Notes under the pieces: model-generated
Told to the model about the DNA's origin: nothing
Databases searched by the model: none
What the model saw: the letters and a program-made list of their open reading frames with translations, nothing else
Shown here: positions 9,026 to 19,200 of the stretch, in pieces
Position numbering within the stretch: position 1 is the stretch's first letter
How the letters are laid out: each line of letters starts with the position of its first letter
Assembly: GCF_900258505.1 (NCBI RefSeq)
Contig: NZ_LT984895.1
Location: 2,652,037-2,716,036 of the forward strand
Direction of reading: 5' to 3'
From: Brachybacterium timonense
Lineage (GTDB): Bacteria; Actinomycetota; Actinomycetes; Actinomycetales; Dermabacteraceae
Length of the DNA: 64,000 nucleotides
Position numbers and translations under genes: made by a program

Positions 9026-9041
9026 TCGTAATATCGCCTGG
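9026..9041 (+). promoter_or_regulatory. Extended -10 element for a leaderless start
   Basis: TAATAT at 9030-9035 lies only a few bases upstream of the GTG start at 9041, and there is no Shine-Dalgarno sequence between them. In actinobacteria this spacing usually means the transcript begins at the start codon itself. Confidence 0.5.
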
Positions 9042-10327
9042 TGAGCACCATAAAATCTGCTGAACCGCATCGGCACGTTGACACCCCGTTCCGTACCCGT
9101 GTGGGTGTCGCACCCGGCCCCGTCTTTGCCGCCCTTGGGCTGCTGTCGGCGCTCTATGTCGGTATCACCGGCACCGTGTGGGCGGTCACGGGCGAGTTCA
9201 CGCGTCTGGGCGGTCATGTGGCGGAGGCCTTCGGCGGTGACGTGCAGTCGTGGAAATACTTCGCTGAGGTTGTGCCGCTCAAGGGCAGCCCGATTGACCG
9301 CACCGATGGCTGGATCGTCATCGCCATGCTGGCGGGCTCGGCGATCGCCGCGCTCATGGCGGGTGATTTCCGGTGGCGCGTGCCGCGTCTGCGCCGTCGT
9401 TTCGCGCAGGCCATCGTGGGCGGCATCGTGGCTGGGTTCGGAGCCCGTCTTGCTTTCGGTTGCAACCTTGCGGCCATGTTCACGGGTATCCCGCAGTTCT
9501 CGCTACACGCCTGGCTGTTCACGCTGATGACAGCTGTCGGCACGCTTGTGGGCGTCAAGCTCATTCAGATGCGCTGGTGGCGTGGGCCCACGCGTCTGAT
9601 GCCGGGTGTCGCCCACCAGGTGACCGACGCGGCTGTGGAGGCGCGACGCCGACGCCGCCACCTCATCATCGCCCTGGTGATCCTCGCCGGGCTTGTTGCC
9701 GCTTCGGTGCTGTATGTCGCCACCGGTCGCGCGATGCTGGCTGTCGCGGTCGTGTTCGGCACCGCGTTCGGCGTGCTGATCCAGCGCGGTCAGATCTGTT
9801 TCACGGCCGCCTTCCGCGACCTGTGGATCACCGGTCGCACCAAGCTGGCCGACGCCCTTGTGCTCGGCCTGGCTGTCGCCACCGCCTCCACCTTCGTGGT
9901 GCTGCTGGTCACCGGGATGGAACCGCTGACGAAGCCCGCCGGCGTGGGCACCCTCATCGGCGGTTTCCTGTTCGGCATCGGCATCGTCATGGCGGGCGCC
10001 TGCGAGACCGGCATGATGTACCGCGCGATGGAGGGCCAGGTCGTGGCCTGGTTCGCTTTCGGCGGTAACGTGCTGGGCGCGACGATCCTCGCCTACGGCT
10101 GGGATCACTGGAACATTCACGCCACGCTCGTGGCTGACGCCCCGAAGATCAACCTGTTCACGCAGCTCGGGCCCTGGCCGGCGCTGGCGATCTCGCTGGG
10201 CCTGCTGGGAATCTGGTACCTCGCGATGGGGTCACGTCGCGGTGGACGCCGCGCTCGCCTCGAAGCTGCGTCCGCACCCGTGATGTTCGATGCGGCCGAC
10301 GTCGACACCGAAAGGACCACCCGATGA
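9041..10327 (+). CDS. YeeE/YedE family thiosulfate or sulfur-compound transporter
   Basis: A 428-residue inner-membrane protein with about 10-11 hydrophobic segments. Conserved short motifs of the family occur twice: GARLAFGCNLAAMFTGI in the first half, and RGQICFTAAFRDL with MAGACETGMMYR in the second. The cysteines in these G-C-N and G-A-C-E turns are the proposed relay residues for thiosulfate in this family. The GTG start is used because a -10 box lies directly upstream. The next gene, a TusA-type sulfur carrier, overlaps by the four bases ATGA, a classic partner arrangement for sulfur import and transfer. Transport of another sulfur or selenium species is possible. Confidence 0.9.
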   Translation: MSTIKSAEPHRHVDTPFRTRVGVAPGPVFAALGLLSALYVGITGTVWAVTGEFTRLGGHVAEAFGGDVQSWKYFAEVVPLKGSPIDRTDGWIVIAMLAGSAIAALMAGDFRWRVPRLRRRFAQAIVGGIVAGFGARLAFGCNLAAMFTGIPQFSLHAWLFTLMTAVGTLVGVKLIQMRWWRGPTRLMPGVAHQVTDAAVEARRRRRHLIIALVILAGLVAASVLYVATGRAMLAVAVVFGTAFGVLIQRGQICFTAAFRDLWITGRTKLADALVLGLAVATASTFVVLLVTGMEPLTKPAGVGTLIGGFLFGIGIVMAGACETGMMYRAMEGQVVAWFAFGGNVLGATILAYGWDHWNIHATLVADAPKINLFTQLGPWPALAISLGLLGIWYLAMGSRRGGRRARLEAASAPVMFDAADVDTERTTR

Positions 10328-10743
10328 ACCAGCCCGATCCCTCCGCAGCCCACAGCACGACGCAGCAGGCGGCCACCCCTGGCGCAGCGACCGATGCTAC
10401 TGATGCGACGCCCGCTGCCGGAACCGCCGAGTCGCTCCCGCTTATCGACTTCCAGGTCGATCTGCGTGGCGAGTCCTGCCCCTACCCGGTGATTCACACC
10501 CTCGAGGCCCTCGCCCAGATGCAGGAGGGGCAGACGGTCGAGATCGTCTCCGACTGCCCGCAGGCGTACCGCAACATCCCCGACGAGGCTGTGACCGTGG
10601 GCAGCCGCCTGCTCACCGAGCCGCTGCGCGACGGCGCCCAGATGTCGTTCTTCATCCAGAAGGGCCCGGACTTCGACCCGCGTGCTGCCGTGAAGAGCGC
10701 GAAGGCCGCACATAAGGCACGACGCAAGGCCGGAAACGCCTGA
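10324..10743 (+). CDS. TusA/SirA/YedF-like sulfur carrier protein
   Basis: 139 residues. An alanine- and threonine-rich N-terminal extension of about 40 residues precedes a TusA domain with VDLRGESCPYPVIHTLEAL. The cysteine of the CPxP motif is the persulfide-carrying residue in the family. The helix-strand pattern continues through VEIVSDCPQAYRNIP, which supplies a second cysteine. A basic tail ends the protein. It starts inside the stop of the transporter gene (ATGA overlap), so translation is probably coupled. The likely role is to accept sulfur released from the imported compound in the cytosol. Confidence 0.9.
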   Translation: MNQPDPSAAHSTTQQAATPGAATDATDATPAAGTAESLPLIDFQVDLRGESCPYPVIHTLEALAQMQEGQTVEIVSDCPQAYRNIPDEAVTVGSRLLTEPLRDGAQMSFFIQKGPDFDPRAAVKSAKAAHKARRKAGNA

Positions 10744-10948
10744 GTCCTGGCTGCCGACGAGGCTCGTCGGCTCGACTCAGTGCGAATGGCGAATGACAGG
10801 GGCAAGGACGCTTCGTGAGACCCGTTGGATATCGACGTCAAGGACACGTACTAACTTCCCTCCGAGATCAGCGTCCCTGACCTAAGGTGACACAAGGCAC
10901 GGGATCGGTGCTTCGTTCATGCTCCGTTTCACCCGAGGAGGGTGGCAC
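10744..10948. other. Intergenic region before the SGNH-like gene
   Basis: 205 bases with no gene. The start of the next gene is decided by an AGGAGG at 10935-10942. No hairpin with a T-run was found. Confidence 0.4.
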
Positions 10949-11818
10949 ATGGCCACGGGTACGCCGGGCACTCGTCGGCTTCTGGCTCCCAGCCGCGATT
11001 TCCGTGGCCTCGCCACATGGGGAGCGAGCTCCATGACTGGCGAGCAGGGGCACCGCGGCGCTCCCACACCGAACCGCATCATCGATCATCTGGCCGCGAC
11101 CATCCATCCGCAACCGCTGTACGCCACAGCGATCGGCGGTACCCACTCGACGCACAACCGCGTGCAAGTCGGGGTGGACAAGCCGAGGGTCACCTTCCAT
11201 GGCGGCGTCTCGAGCGGAAAACGGACACGCTGCTCCGTTGGCCACCCGATGACTCCGTGGGGCTGGTTCCGGTGTCCGGGCACGATTAACGGCGTCAGCG
11301 GGGTGCTGAAAGCCGACGGGAAACACTTCTACTGGGAGCCGAAGAACGGGGCACCGACGAAGAACGGCACCTTCGTGTCCGCCCACCAGCGCATTATCGC
11401 GGACAAGCGCCACCTGGTCTGGTCTGGGAAGAACAACATCTCCTCGCGTGGCGGGCAGACCGTCATCGATGACGTCAGGGCGATCGTGAACACGCTGGGC
11501 GGAGCGAAACGCGTCATTGTGCTCGGGCAGTGGATCACCCCGCGTGACGACTCCACGAAGAAGAAGGCCACGAAGAAGGTGAACGACGCGCAACGCGCCC
11601 AGTTCGCACACAACTTTCTGGACGTGCAGGAGCTGCTGACGACATCCTGGGGACTTGGCTCACCGCCGGTGGTGCCCTTCGGTATCCGCCCCGTCGCGCG
11701 GACATCCGCGGTGCCCGCCAAGCTCGTGGCACCCGACGGCATCCACCTCAACGGCTGGGGGAATCGCGTGGTGACCTGGGCACTGATCGCCCGTATGCAG
11801 GAGCTGAGATGGCTGTGA
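10949..11818 (+). CDS. SGNH-hydrolase-like protein
   Basis: 289 residues from the ATG at 10949, which has a perfect AGGAGG seven bases upstream; an earlier in-frame ATG at 10919 lacks one. The N-terminal LATWGASSMTG fits SGNH block I (GxSS here in place of GDSxS). The C-terminal DGIHLNGWGNRVV fits block V with the catalytic DxxH. Such proteins are esterases or acyl-transfer enzymes acting on lipids, glycans or wall polymers. No clear signal peptide is visible, so the cellular site is uncertain. It overlaps the following SLH-repeat gene by 10 bases. The unusual block I and lack of a confident block III leave the activity open. Confidence 0.65.
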   Translation: MATGTPGTRRLLAPSRDFRGLATWGASSMTGEQGHRGAPTPNRIIDHLAATIHPQPLYATAIGGTHSTHNRVQVGVDKPRVTFHGGVSSGKRTRCSVGHPMTPWGWFRCPGTINGVSGVLKADGKHFYWEPKNGAPTKNGTFVSAHQRIIADKRHLVWSGKNNISSRGGQTVIDDVRAIVNTLGGAKRVIVLGQWITPRDDSTKKKATKKVNDAQRAQFAHNFLDVQELLTTSWGLGSPPVVPFGIRPVARTSAVPAKLVAPDGIHLNGWGNRVVTWALIARMQELRWL

Positions 11819-12480
11819 CACCCCCTATCGAGCGTCGGAACGCGCTGCGTGGGGCTGCGGTGGGCGCGACATTCCTGGGCGGACTGGCCTTCGCACCACC
11901 CCGACCAGCGTCCGCCACGACGTTCCGCGACATCTCGCGCTCACCTTTTCGCTCAGAGATCGAGTGGATGGCATCGCACGGCATTGCCCGCGGCTGGTCC
12001 GACGGCACGTTCCGGCCGCTCGAGCCGATCAAACGCGATGCGATGGCGGCCTTCATTCACCGCTTCGCGGGTGCCCCGGCACTGCCGGGATACCGGCGTG
12101 TTTTCACCGATGTGAGCACTCGCGACGTTTTTTGGCCCGAGATCGAGTGGATGAACGCGCAGAACATCGGCTGGGGCTGGGTCGACGGCACATTCCGGCC
12201 CTATCACGCGATCCAGCGCGACGCGATGGCTGCGTTCCTCCACCGGCTTCTGGATCAGCGACTGCGCCAACACGGTATGCGGATCGACGTCAACTCGGTA
12301 CCGCTGTTCCGCGACGTGCCCCGCAACCACGTGTTTGCGCGCGAAATACGGTGGATGCGCGCCGCGGGAATCGCCACCGGCTGGAGCGACGGCACGTACC
12401 GGCCTCGGTTCCACGTCAACCGCGAAGGCATGGCAGCATTCCTGCACCGTGCTGCACAGCTCGCGGATCAGGTGCGCTGA
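11809..12480 (+). CDS. Exported protein with three S-layer homology (SLH) repeats
   Basis: 223 residues. A signal peptide (ALRGAAVGATFLGGLAFAPP, ending near SASA-like ASATT) is followed almost immediately by three SLH units. Each unit follows the pattern F-x-D-I/V ... EI-x-WM ... GIA-x-GW-x-DGTFRP ... I-x-RDAMAAF. SLH units usually bind pyruvylated wall polysaccharides. The protein consists of little else, so it could be an adaptor or a wall-binding module. The start overlaps the SGNH-like gene, with AGGAGCTGAG as ribosome site, so the pair is probably cotranslated and acts on the same envelope polymer. Confidence 0.85.
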   Translation: MAVTPPIERRNALRGAAVGATFLGGLAFAPPRPASATTFRDISRSPFRSEIEWMASHGIARGWSDGTFRPLEPIKRDAMAAFIHRFAGAPALPGYRRVFTDVSTRDVFWPEIEWMNAQNIGWGWVDGTFRPYHAIQRDAMAAFLHRLLDQRLRQHGMRIDVNSVPLFRDVPRNHVFAREIRWMRAAGIATGWSDGTYRPRFHVNREGMAAFLHRAAQLADQVR

Positions 12481-12841
12481 CCACTCGGAACTGTCGTCGG
12501 TTCGTACGGCTCGCTCCTTTCACCCTTCCGGCCACGGTCCGATAGGGCGTAAGAACCCTGTCAGGTCGCACATTGCGAAGAGTGACCACGTGGCATACGA
12601 GGAGTAAGCCCCCGAAACTCGCCGCGGTCCTCACCGTCTCTCCACCAACCAGCACCGGCCTGTCCGCCATCGGGTCAGGCACTCCGATGGGAGGCGCGGG
12701 ATGCCGCTCTGGCGTTCGACGTTCTCCAGGAAGCGGAGGTACTGCAGTTGAAAACGACGCTCGGCCCAAGGCTCGACTCGTCTGTCAGACCCCCTCATCA
12801 CAATGGCAATCGACGTAGTTGATCCAGAGAGGAGCCGCAAG
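12481..12841. other. Intergenic region without recognised features
   Basis: About 360 bases between the SLH gene and the small ORF at 12842. Candidate frames have no ribosome sites or recognisable proteins. No tRNA-like or riboswitch-like fold was recognised by eye. Confidence 0.35.
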
Positions 12842-13057
12842 ATGCTTGAGCAGTCCGTCCCGTTCCACCCCGAGGGTCACCCGTTCGCCGGCTATCCCTT
12901 CTTCATCGAGGACGACATCGACAAGGAAAGCTGGGACGCACTGACTCAGGATGACCAGACCCGCTTCCTCCGCGCTGTGCCGTACATCCAGGAGAAGTAC
13001 CCCGACGAGAAGCTCTCCGTCGGCATGATCGGCACGATCCTCGCCGTCGGCGGCTGA
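12842..13057 (+). CDS. Small conserved-looking protein of unknown function
   Basis: 71 residues from the ATG at 12842, preceded by GAGAGGAG at good spacing. The frame opens earlier (12803), but that start has no ribosome site. The protein is acidic and aromatic (EGHPFAGYPFFIEDDID, then DEKLSVGMIGTILAVGG) with no signal peptide and no obvious membrane segment. The family is not recognised. It lies just upstream of tRNA-Lys, which is on the other strand. Confidence 0.6.
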   Translation: MLEQSVPFHPEGHPFAGYPFFIEDDIDKESWDALTQDDQTRFLRAVPYIQEKYPDEKLSVGMIGTILAVGG

Positions 13058-13206
13058 TCGCCATGCAGACGAGCGTAGCGTGCCGACACATCCGTTACTG
13101 TCAGCGCTCGCTGAGCGCAGAACATACAGCCGCGTTGCTGTCAGCGTTGCTGTCAAACGGCGTTCTGACCACTCGTCCAGAACCGACAAACCGGCTCTGA
13201 CCTGGG

Positions 13207-13279
13207 TGGGCCCCGTGGGGATCGAACCCACGACCCGCGGATTAAAAGTCCGCTGCTCTGCCAACTGAGCTAGAGGCCC
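13207..13279 (-). tRNA. tRNA-Lys (anticodon TTT)
   Basis: Read on the minus strand, 73 bases fold as a cloverleaf. The acceptor GGGCCTC pairs with GGGGCCC (with one G-T), followed by a discriminator A. The D-arm reads AGCTCAGTTGGCAGAGC. The anticodon stem GCGGA/TCCGC encloses the loop CTTTTAA, giving anticodon TTT. The T-arm reads CGTGG-GTTCGAT-CCACG. The CCA end is not encoded. This reads AAA/AAG lysine codons. Confidence 0.96.
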
Positions 13280-13407
13280 GTGCCCCGATGGGGCCATGCA
13301 AGTCTAGCTGAATCCAGGCGGTCGTCGGGTACACGAATCGCTTCCCTGACGGCCACTTCCCCTTCTGTTTCCTCCCGCTGTTGAGTGCTTTGGATCCGCA
13401 CAGGGAA

Positions 13408-13435
13408 GCGGCCCCCACCCGGAGGTGGGGGCCGC
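13408..13435 (-). terminator. Strong hairpin after the surface-protein gene
   Basis: A perfect 12-base stem (GCGGCCCCCACC with GGTGGGGGCCGC) has a 4-base loop. It sits about 35 bases beyond the stop of the large surface protein and is the likely transcription end for it. No U-tract is obvious, which is common in high-G+C actinobacteria. Confidence 0.75.
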
Positions 13436-13469
13436 GCCCTGTCTACCGGTTTTCACCGGTCATGGGAGG

Positions 13470-16400
13470 TCAGCCCTCATGCTTGCCCTTGCGGCGGCGG
13501 GTCACCAGCGCAATACCAGCGGCCAGCAGAGCCGCGGCTGCGGTACCGATACCGGCGGCCTCGGTGCCTGTCCGGGCCAGCGGACCGCGCGACGGGGCGG
13601 GATCAGCCGGGGCCGGATCGGCAGGATCAGCCGGAGCCGGATCAGCCGGAGCCGGATCGGCAGGATCAGCCGGTGCCGGATCAGCCGGCGCCTCGGGCTC
13701 GACGATCTTCACGACCGCGGTGTCGATGACCTTGCCCTCGGGGTCCTTCACCGTCACAACAATCTCGTCACCCGGTTTAGCCTCGGGGGACGGGGTCACG
13801 ACGATCGAGCCGTCATCCTGCAGGTCGGCCTTGCCGGGTCCCTCAGTCTCCACGGTGGAGCCCTCAGGAACGTCGCCGCCCGTGTTCGGGATAGTGACGT
13901 CCTTACCCGGGGTCGTGGTCGTGTCCTCCCAGTCGGGCTTCTCCGCCGGGGTATCGGTGTCGCTACCCTCGGTGAGCTCGACACTGATGACGTCGATGAT
14001 GTTCCCCTCGGGGTCCTTCACATCGACACGAATCACGTCACCAGGCTTCGCACCCTCACCCGGAGTGACCGTAATGACACCGGTCTCCGGATCGATGGTC
14101 GCCGTACCCGGCCCCTCGGTCTCCACAGTGGAGCCCTCAGGCACCTCGCCACCCTCATTCGGGATCTCGACCGGGGTGTCCACCGGAGTGGTGGTGTTGC
14201 TCCAGTCGGGCTTCTCCGCCGGGGTATCGGTGTCGCTACCCTCGGTGAGCTCGACACTGATGACGTCGATGATGCTCCCCTCGGGGTCCTTCACATCGAC
14301 ACGAATCACGTCACCAGGCTTCGCACCCTCACCCGGAGTGACCGTAATGACACCGGTCTCCGGATCGATGGTCGCCGTACCCGGGCCCTCGGTCTCCACA
14401 GTGGAGCCCTCAGGCACCTCGCCACCCTCATTCGGGATCTCGACCGGGGTGTCCACCGGAGTGGTGGTGTTGCTCCAGTCGGGCTTCTCCGCCTGCGGCT
14501 CCTCGATGGTCACGGTCACCTTGTCGATGACGTTGCCCTCGGGGTCGGTGACGGTCACGACGATCGTGTCGCCAGGCTTGGCGCCCTCACCCGGAGTGAC
14601 CGTAATGACACCGGTCTCCGGATCGATGGTCGCCGTACCCGGCCCCTCGGTCTCCACAGTGGAGCCCTCAGGCACGTCACCGCCGGTGTTAGGCAGCTCG
14701 ACGGGCGTGTCGGCTGGCGTGGTCGTGTCGTGCCAGTCGGCCGGTGTCTTCGGATCGGTGACCACGATCTGGAATTCCTCGGTGACGGTCTCGCCATCGG
14801 GATTGGTAACCGTGACAACCACGTCGTACGCACCCGGGGTGGTAGGCGTGCCGTCGATGGTGCCGGACTCCGGATCGTAGGTCACGCCCTCGGGCAGACC
14901 GTCGACGGTGACATCACCGTTCTCGGCGTCGACCTGGACCGGCGCGATCGGGTCACCGACCACGACGGTCTGGTCGTCGATCGGGCCGACAGTCGGGTCC
15001 GGCTGCGTCACGGTCACCGGGACGTCGACGGTATCCGCGGAGCCGTCGGGGTAGGTCACCTCGACCGGGACGTTGATGACGTCACCGGGCTTCGCGTCCT
15101 CGGGGATCGTCACCGTGATGGAGCCGTCCTCGTGGATCACGGTGCCCTCGGGAGCACCGTCGCCGGGCTTGAAGGTCGTGCCCTCGGGTGCCGGATCAGA
15201 CTCGCGCTCCGTGGTCGTCGGGTCATCGAACGTCGGGGCAGGCACCTTGACGTCCGTGCCCGGATCACCGTGGCCGCCGGTGTACACCGGGTCGTTCTCG
15301 TCGGTGATGGGCTTGGACGGCTCCTCCGGCTCTTCGTCCGCCGGCGGGTTGTTCGGATCCGTCTTGTCGTCGGTCGCATCCGGATCCGGCACGGTCTTGC
15401 CGTCCTCGTCGACGATGGTGTTGGTCTCCTCGCCGTCGGTGACGCCGTCACCATCGGTATCGGGGTTCAGGGGATCAGTGGGATCGCCCTTGCCGTCACC
15501 ATCGTTGTCGAAGTCGTTGTGGTCACCACCGTTGACCTCGTCACCATCGTTGACGCCGTCACCATCGGTGTCCGGGTTCTTCGGATCAGTACCGTGATCC
15601 TTCTCCTCACCGTCGGTCAGACCATCACCATCGGTATCCGGGTTATTCGGATCCGTGCCGTCCTTGATCTCGTCGCCATCGTTGATGCCGTCGCCATCAG
15701 AGTCAGGATTCGTCGGATCGGTCGGATCAGGCTTCCCATCACCGTCCCAGTCCTCATTCGTAGACCCATCGACCTCGTCACCATCGTTGACGCCGTCACC
15801 ATCGGTGTCCGGGTTGTTCGGATCGGTGCCGATCTCCTTCTCCTCGTCGTCGGTCAAGCCGTCGCCATCGGAGTCAGTCGGGATTCCGGGCTCAATCGGA
15901 GTGGCCGGGATGGAGCCGGGGTTCTTCGGATCCGAACCCTTCTCCTCCTCGACCGCGTCATCGATGCCGTCACCGTCATCGTCGTTATCAGTCTCATCCG
16001 GGGTGCCGTCGCTGTCAGTGTCCAGCAGGAACACAGCGGTGACCTTGTCGTCGGCAGCGGTGCTGCCATCGGGGTAGTTGGCGATCACGGGGATCTCGAG
16101 ACGCTCAACGTCGGCACCGTTCGGGCCCATCGGAGCCACGGTCACGGAGATCTTGCCGGTGGCAGGGTCGATCTCGACAGTGTAGCCATCGGGAGCGGTC
16201 CAGGTCGGGTCGATCTCGAAGACGGTGCCTTCTGGATAGTCGTCGCCGCTGTTGGTCGGGGTGACACTGGTGGTCTTGCCAGCAGGGGCGATGGTCTCGG
16301 CATAGGCCGGGACCGGATCGATGACCTTGCGCAGGTTCACGAACATGTTCGCCGTGTTACCTGTGACCTCAACGGTTGCGCCGTCGGACAGTGCCTGACC

Positions 16401-18665
16401 GGCGTAGGTGCGGGTGTCGATGACGTAACCCTCGAGCGCATCCTCGCCCTGGACGTCCACCGTGTACGTGCCGGCGGGAACATCGGCGAGACCGAAGTTC
16501 TGCACCACCGGGTATCCGGAAGTACCGCGCCAGGTGGAGGCGTCACCGGAGGTGAACTTCTCGCCGGTCTCGGTGTTCGTCAGGGTGACGACCACCTTCT
16601 CCAGGCCCGGGATGACCTCGGTCAGCTCCGCGCCGCCGTCGGTGTTGTCGCCGTTGGATTCGACGATGGTGCCGTCCACGCGCACACCATGGGTGATCCG
16701 CTGGGTGTTACCGGCGGGGGCGTTCGGATCGTCGGCCTCGCCGTCGCCGTCCTCATCCGGATCCGGGAGAGCGCCATCGCCGTCGTCATCAGCAACGACG
16801 ATGACCTTTGCGATCAGCGTCTCGGTCGAGCCATCCTCGTAGGAGACTGTGACCGGGACGTCAATCTCGTCACCGGGCTGCGCATCCTCGGACACGGGGA
16901 CGACCAGTGAACCGTCCTCGTTCACAGTGACGCCGTCGGGAGTGTCGGGCGACTTGGAGAACGTGGTTCCCGCCGGAGTGTCGACCTGCTTCCCGGTCTC
17001 ATCGGTGAAGGTCGGCGGTGCAACCTCGGCATTGGTTCCGGGAAGCGCCTCGGTGGGCTCGTAGGCACCGACGGGCGCGACCTTGACGATCATCGAGTCA
17101 GCAGACGTGACGTTGCCACCGGAGACGAGCTGAACGGTCAGGACGTCACCGTCTTTGACGAGGCCCGCATCGAAAAGCGCCTGAACATCGAGAGGCTGCA
17201 CGTCCTTGAGCGAGGAGATCTCGTAGGTGATCGGGTTGCCGTTCGCATCATTGAGCGGCTTTCCGTTCACGAGCCAGGCGACCTCGTTGTTGAACGGCGG
17301 CAGGTACGAGCCGGTCAGCGAGACCTCAGCGGCAGGCTTCGTCGGCTTCCACGGCGATTCAAAAATGTCGTAGTTGGTGATGTCGATAGCAACGTCAGAA
17401 CGAGGCACGACGGCGAAGTTGACGTTGTACCACATGGGACGGACAACGAGGTTCTGAGCTGGCGCCGTCTGCGGAGTCAGGGATACCTCGTTGTTCGGGC
17501 TCTGGAAGAGCTGCGCGGTGTATCCGGAGTAAGCGCTCTGGATCTCACCGTTCGGATCCATGACGAAACCGTAGATGTAGTTGTCGTTCGCGATGGCGCC
17601 GTCGGGGAAACGGAGGGTGTACTTGCCATCCTGATCGGTACGGCCGACCACCGTGGCGGAGATGTACTCCGGATGCTGCTCGAGGAGGTCACGCGTGGCA
17701 GCAACCTGCTCATCCTCTGGCAGATTGCGCACCTGCTGGTTGACAGCCTGCACACCCTCGGCTGTGAGCGCGGAGAAGACGACCTGGTAGTCAACCGCCT
17801 GCGGATCGTTGGCGTTGTCATTCGGGCCAGTGGCGCTGTTTGCGCGGTCACCGGCTCCTGTCTCCAACCAGACCTTACCGCTGATCGTGTTCGAGGCGCT
17901 GGTGTCGACGGCGGGGGACTTCAACGGCCCCTTGTCATCGACAATCCACTCCGACTGGGGACGGGTCATGTAGTCCTCGGCGTGTGAGCCAAGGAACAGA
18001 GCCGTCTTTTGCATATTGGTGCCGATCAGCGGGAACTGCCCCAGGTTGCTGCCGGTCACAGAATTCACGAAGCTGCCGGGGAAGAAACCGCCCGACTGCC
18101 GCAGAGGCTCTACCGTGGCACCGGTCTGCGGATCGACGAAGGGGTCGATCCAGAGGCGGTAGTACTGACCGTCGACTGCCCGGTACGTATGGACCGTGCC
18201 GTTCACATCGGTGAACCCCTCGCGCAGGTCGAAGGCATACTCTCCGGCCTTGGCGCCATCACCGTTAACATCCACACTGTCGTGGGTAACCGTCGAGTAG
18301 ACCGGAGACACGGCACCGTCGGTGTCCATCCACTGCATGTACACAGTCGTCCCGGCAGGCACGCCGCGGTTAGCGTTAGAGAAGGTCGCGGTGGTGCCAC
18401 CCGAGAGGATGTACGCGGCGCCACTCAGCGTGTTCTTGGCGTTGGTCGCATCCGTGGCACTGCCGATGTAGCCGTTCGCAACAGCATCAGCTTCGATCGG
18501 CGCATCAGCAGCCTGCGCTGCCGGCGTATCGAAGCTCATCACGGAAGCTCCGCCGAGAACAGCAGCGGCAAGAGCACCGCTGGCGAGGACGGCACTTCCC
18601 TTCTTCCAGAATCGACGTGACGGGCGAGCCCCCTTGTGGAGCCCGCCTCTCGCGGTAGTGGACAT
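13470..18665 (-). CDS. Very large LAxTG-type wall-anchored surface protein with calcium-binding and Ig-like repeats
   Basis: 1,731 residues from the ATG at 18665, which has AAGGAGA upstream. In order: an export signal ([19 protein letters not shown], residues about 15-50); an SdrC/D-like N-terminal region of about 400 residues; SdrD B-type and Rib/alpha-like domains with [16 protein letters not shown] strands; a thrombospondin type 3-like stretch ([24 protein letters not shown] and variants, coded about 15375-16025) expected to bind calcium; more Rib-like domains; four near-identical 91-residue repeats; a proline-alanine-aspartate wall-spanning segment; and LARTG, a hydrophobic helix and RRRKGK. 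LARTG suits an actinobacterial class E sortase. It is probably an adhesin. The upstream start at 18719 would put 18 extra residues before the signal and is not preferred. Confidence 0.92.
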   Translation of the reverse strand: MSTTARGGLHKGARPSRRFWKKGSAVLASGALAAAVLGGASVMSFDTPAAQAADAPIEADAVANGYIGSATDATNAKNTLSGAAYILSGGTTATFSNANRGVPAGTTVYMQWMDTDGAVSPVYSTVTHDSVDVNGDGAKAGEYAFDLREGFTDVNGTVHTYRAVDGQYYRLWIDPFVDPQTGATVEPLRQSGGFFPGSFVNSVTGSNLGQFPLIGTNMQKTALFLGSHAEDYMTRPQSEWIVDDKGPLKSPAVDTSASNTISGKVWLETGAGDRANSATGPNDNANDPQAVDYQVVFSALTAEGVQAVNQQVRNLPEDEQVAATRDLLEQHPEYISATVVGRTDQDGKYTLRFPDGAIANDNYIYGFVMDPNGEIQSAYSGYTAQLFQSPNNEVSLTPQTAPAQNLVVRPMWYNVNFAVVPRSDVAIDITNYDIFESPWKPTKPAAEVSLTGSYLPPFNNEVAWLVNGKPLNDANGNPITYEISSLKDVQPLDVQALFDAGLVKDGDVLTVQLVSGGNVTSADSMIVKVAPVGAYEPTEALPGTNAEVAPPTFTDETGKQVDTPAGTTFSKSPDTPDGVTVNEDGSLVVPVSEDAQPGDEIDVPVTVSYEDGSTETLIAKVIVVADDDGDGALPDPDEDGDGEADDPNAPAGNTQRITHGVRVDGTIVESNGDNTDGGAELTEVIPGLEKVVVTLTNTETGEKFTSGDASTWRGTSGYPVVQNFGLADVPAGTYTVDVQGEDALEGYVIDTRTYAGQALSDGATVEVTGNTANMFVNLRKVIDPVPAYAETIAPAGKTTSVTPTNSGDDYPEGTVFEIDPTWTAPDGYTVEIDPATGKISVTVAPMGPNGADVERLEIPVIANYPDGSTAADDKVTAVFLLDTDSDGTPDETDNDDDGDGIDDAVEEEKGSDPKNPGSIPATPIEPGIPTDSDGDGLTDDEEKEIGTDPNNPDTDGDGVNDGDEVDGSTNEDWDGDGKPDPTDPTNPDSDGDGINDGDEIKDGTDPNNPDTDGDGLTDGEEKDHGTDPKNPDTDGDGVNDGDEVNGGDHNDFDNDGDGKGDPTDPLNPDTDGDGVTDGEETNTIVDEDGKTVPDPDATDDKTDPNNPPADEEPEEPSKPITDENDPVYTGGHGDPGTDVKVPAPTFDDPTTTERESDPAPEGTTFKPGDGAPEGTVIHEDGSITVTIPEDAKPGDVINVPVEVTYPDGSADTVDVPVTVTQPDPTVGPIDDQTVVVGDPIAPVQVDAENGDVTVDGLPEGVTYDPESGTIDGTPTTPGAYDVVVTVTNPDGETVTEEFQIVVTDPKTPADWHDTTTPADTPVELPNTGGDVPEGSTVETEGPGTATIDPETGVITVTPGEGAKPGDTIVVTVTDPEGNVIDKVTVTIEEPQAEKPDWSNTTTPVDTPVEIPNEGGEVPEGSTVETEGPGTATIDPETGVITVTPGEGAKPGDVIRVDVKDPEGSIIDVISVELTEGSDTDTPAEKPDWSNTTTPVDTPVEIPNEGGEVPEGSTVETEGPGTATIDPETGVITVTPGEGAKPGDVIRVDVKDPEGNIIDVISVELTEGSDTDTPAEKPDWEDTTTTPGKDVTIPNTGGDVPEGSTVETEGPGKADLQDDGSIVVTPSPEAKPGDEIVVTVKDPEGKVIDTAVVKIVEPEAPADPAPADPADPAPADPAPADPADPAPADPAPSRGPLARTGTEAAGIGTAAAALLAAGIALVTRRRKGKHEG
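13690..14740 (-). repeat. Four tandem coding repeats of about 273 bases
   Basis: Within the surface-protein gene, four units each start near PDW(S/E)[10 protein letters not shown] and run through [22 protein letters not shown] and DPEGN. Copies at about 13944-14216 and 14217-14493 are nearly identical at the DNA level with a 273-base period; the flanking two are more diverged. Such repeats allow length variation by slippage or unequal exchange. Confidence 0.85.
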
Positions 18666-19200
18666 GTTTTCTCCTTGTGGGGAACGGACAATGGGGAAGC
18701 CGTAAGTACGGATGCCCAACGAAAGACATCAGGGCGAACATACCTCACCCCCCGAGCCGCCAGACGGCCGTTCAGTCGCACTGTGAGCTGGACCATGAGG
18801 CGCTCAGACGACTCCCAGGGTACTTTCACACAAAAGTCAACCATCTCCTCTGGTCACCGACGGGTAACCATCCCGGGGTGGCCGATGGTCACAGTTCGGA
18901 AACATTTTCTGGGCGGGCCCGAGGAAGCCACTAACCACCGGCGATCCACGACGCATCGGATCCTCATTGCAGGTCCCACGACGCGGTCCGACAGATCTAG
19001 AGCACCGGCGGTGAACCACTGTCTCGGTGCGGTGGGTCCTACCGTGCAGCCAGCGAAGAGGGAACACAGTGGCGGGCTTCACGCCCGCGCGCTCGGTGGC
19101 ACAACACCATCCATTATCCGCTCGGTCCACAACAGACGCAGGCGCTCTTGTCTCGCCCATGCTCACCTCTGAAGAGCCCATGACACCTAGACTCGTCGCC
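18666..19200. other. Long divergent intergenic region
   Basis: About 535 bases between the start of the surface protein and the YigZ-like gene on the other strand. It should contain both promoters. I see no supported gene in it; the open frame at 19027-19200 is only an extension of the next gene. No perfect long dyad was found. Confidence 0.4.

Noticed and set aside
12481-12841. Possible tmRNA or riboswitch in the gap
   Set aside because: No tRNA-like ends, no conserved riboswitch core and no credible fold could be seen.
13690-14740. Regular repeats considered as a CRISPR array
   Set aside because: Units are about 273 bases, coding, with no unique spacers; they are protein repeats.
13425-16910. 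1,161-residue open frame on the plus strand across the surface-protein gene
   Set aside because: It is the mirror of repetitive Asp/Gly/Thr codons on the other strand, has no ribosome site and gives Arg/Asp/His-rich nonsense repeats.
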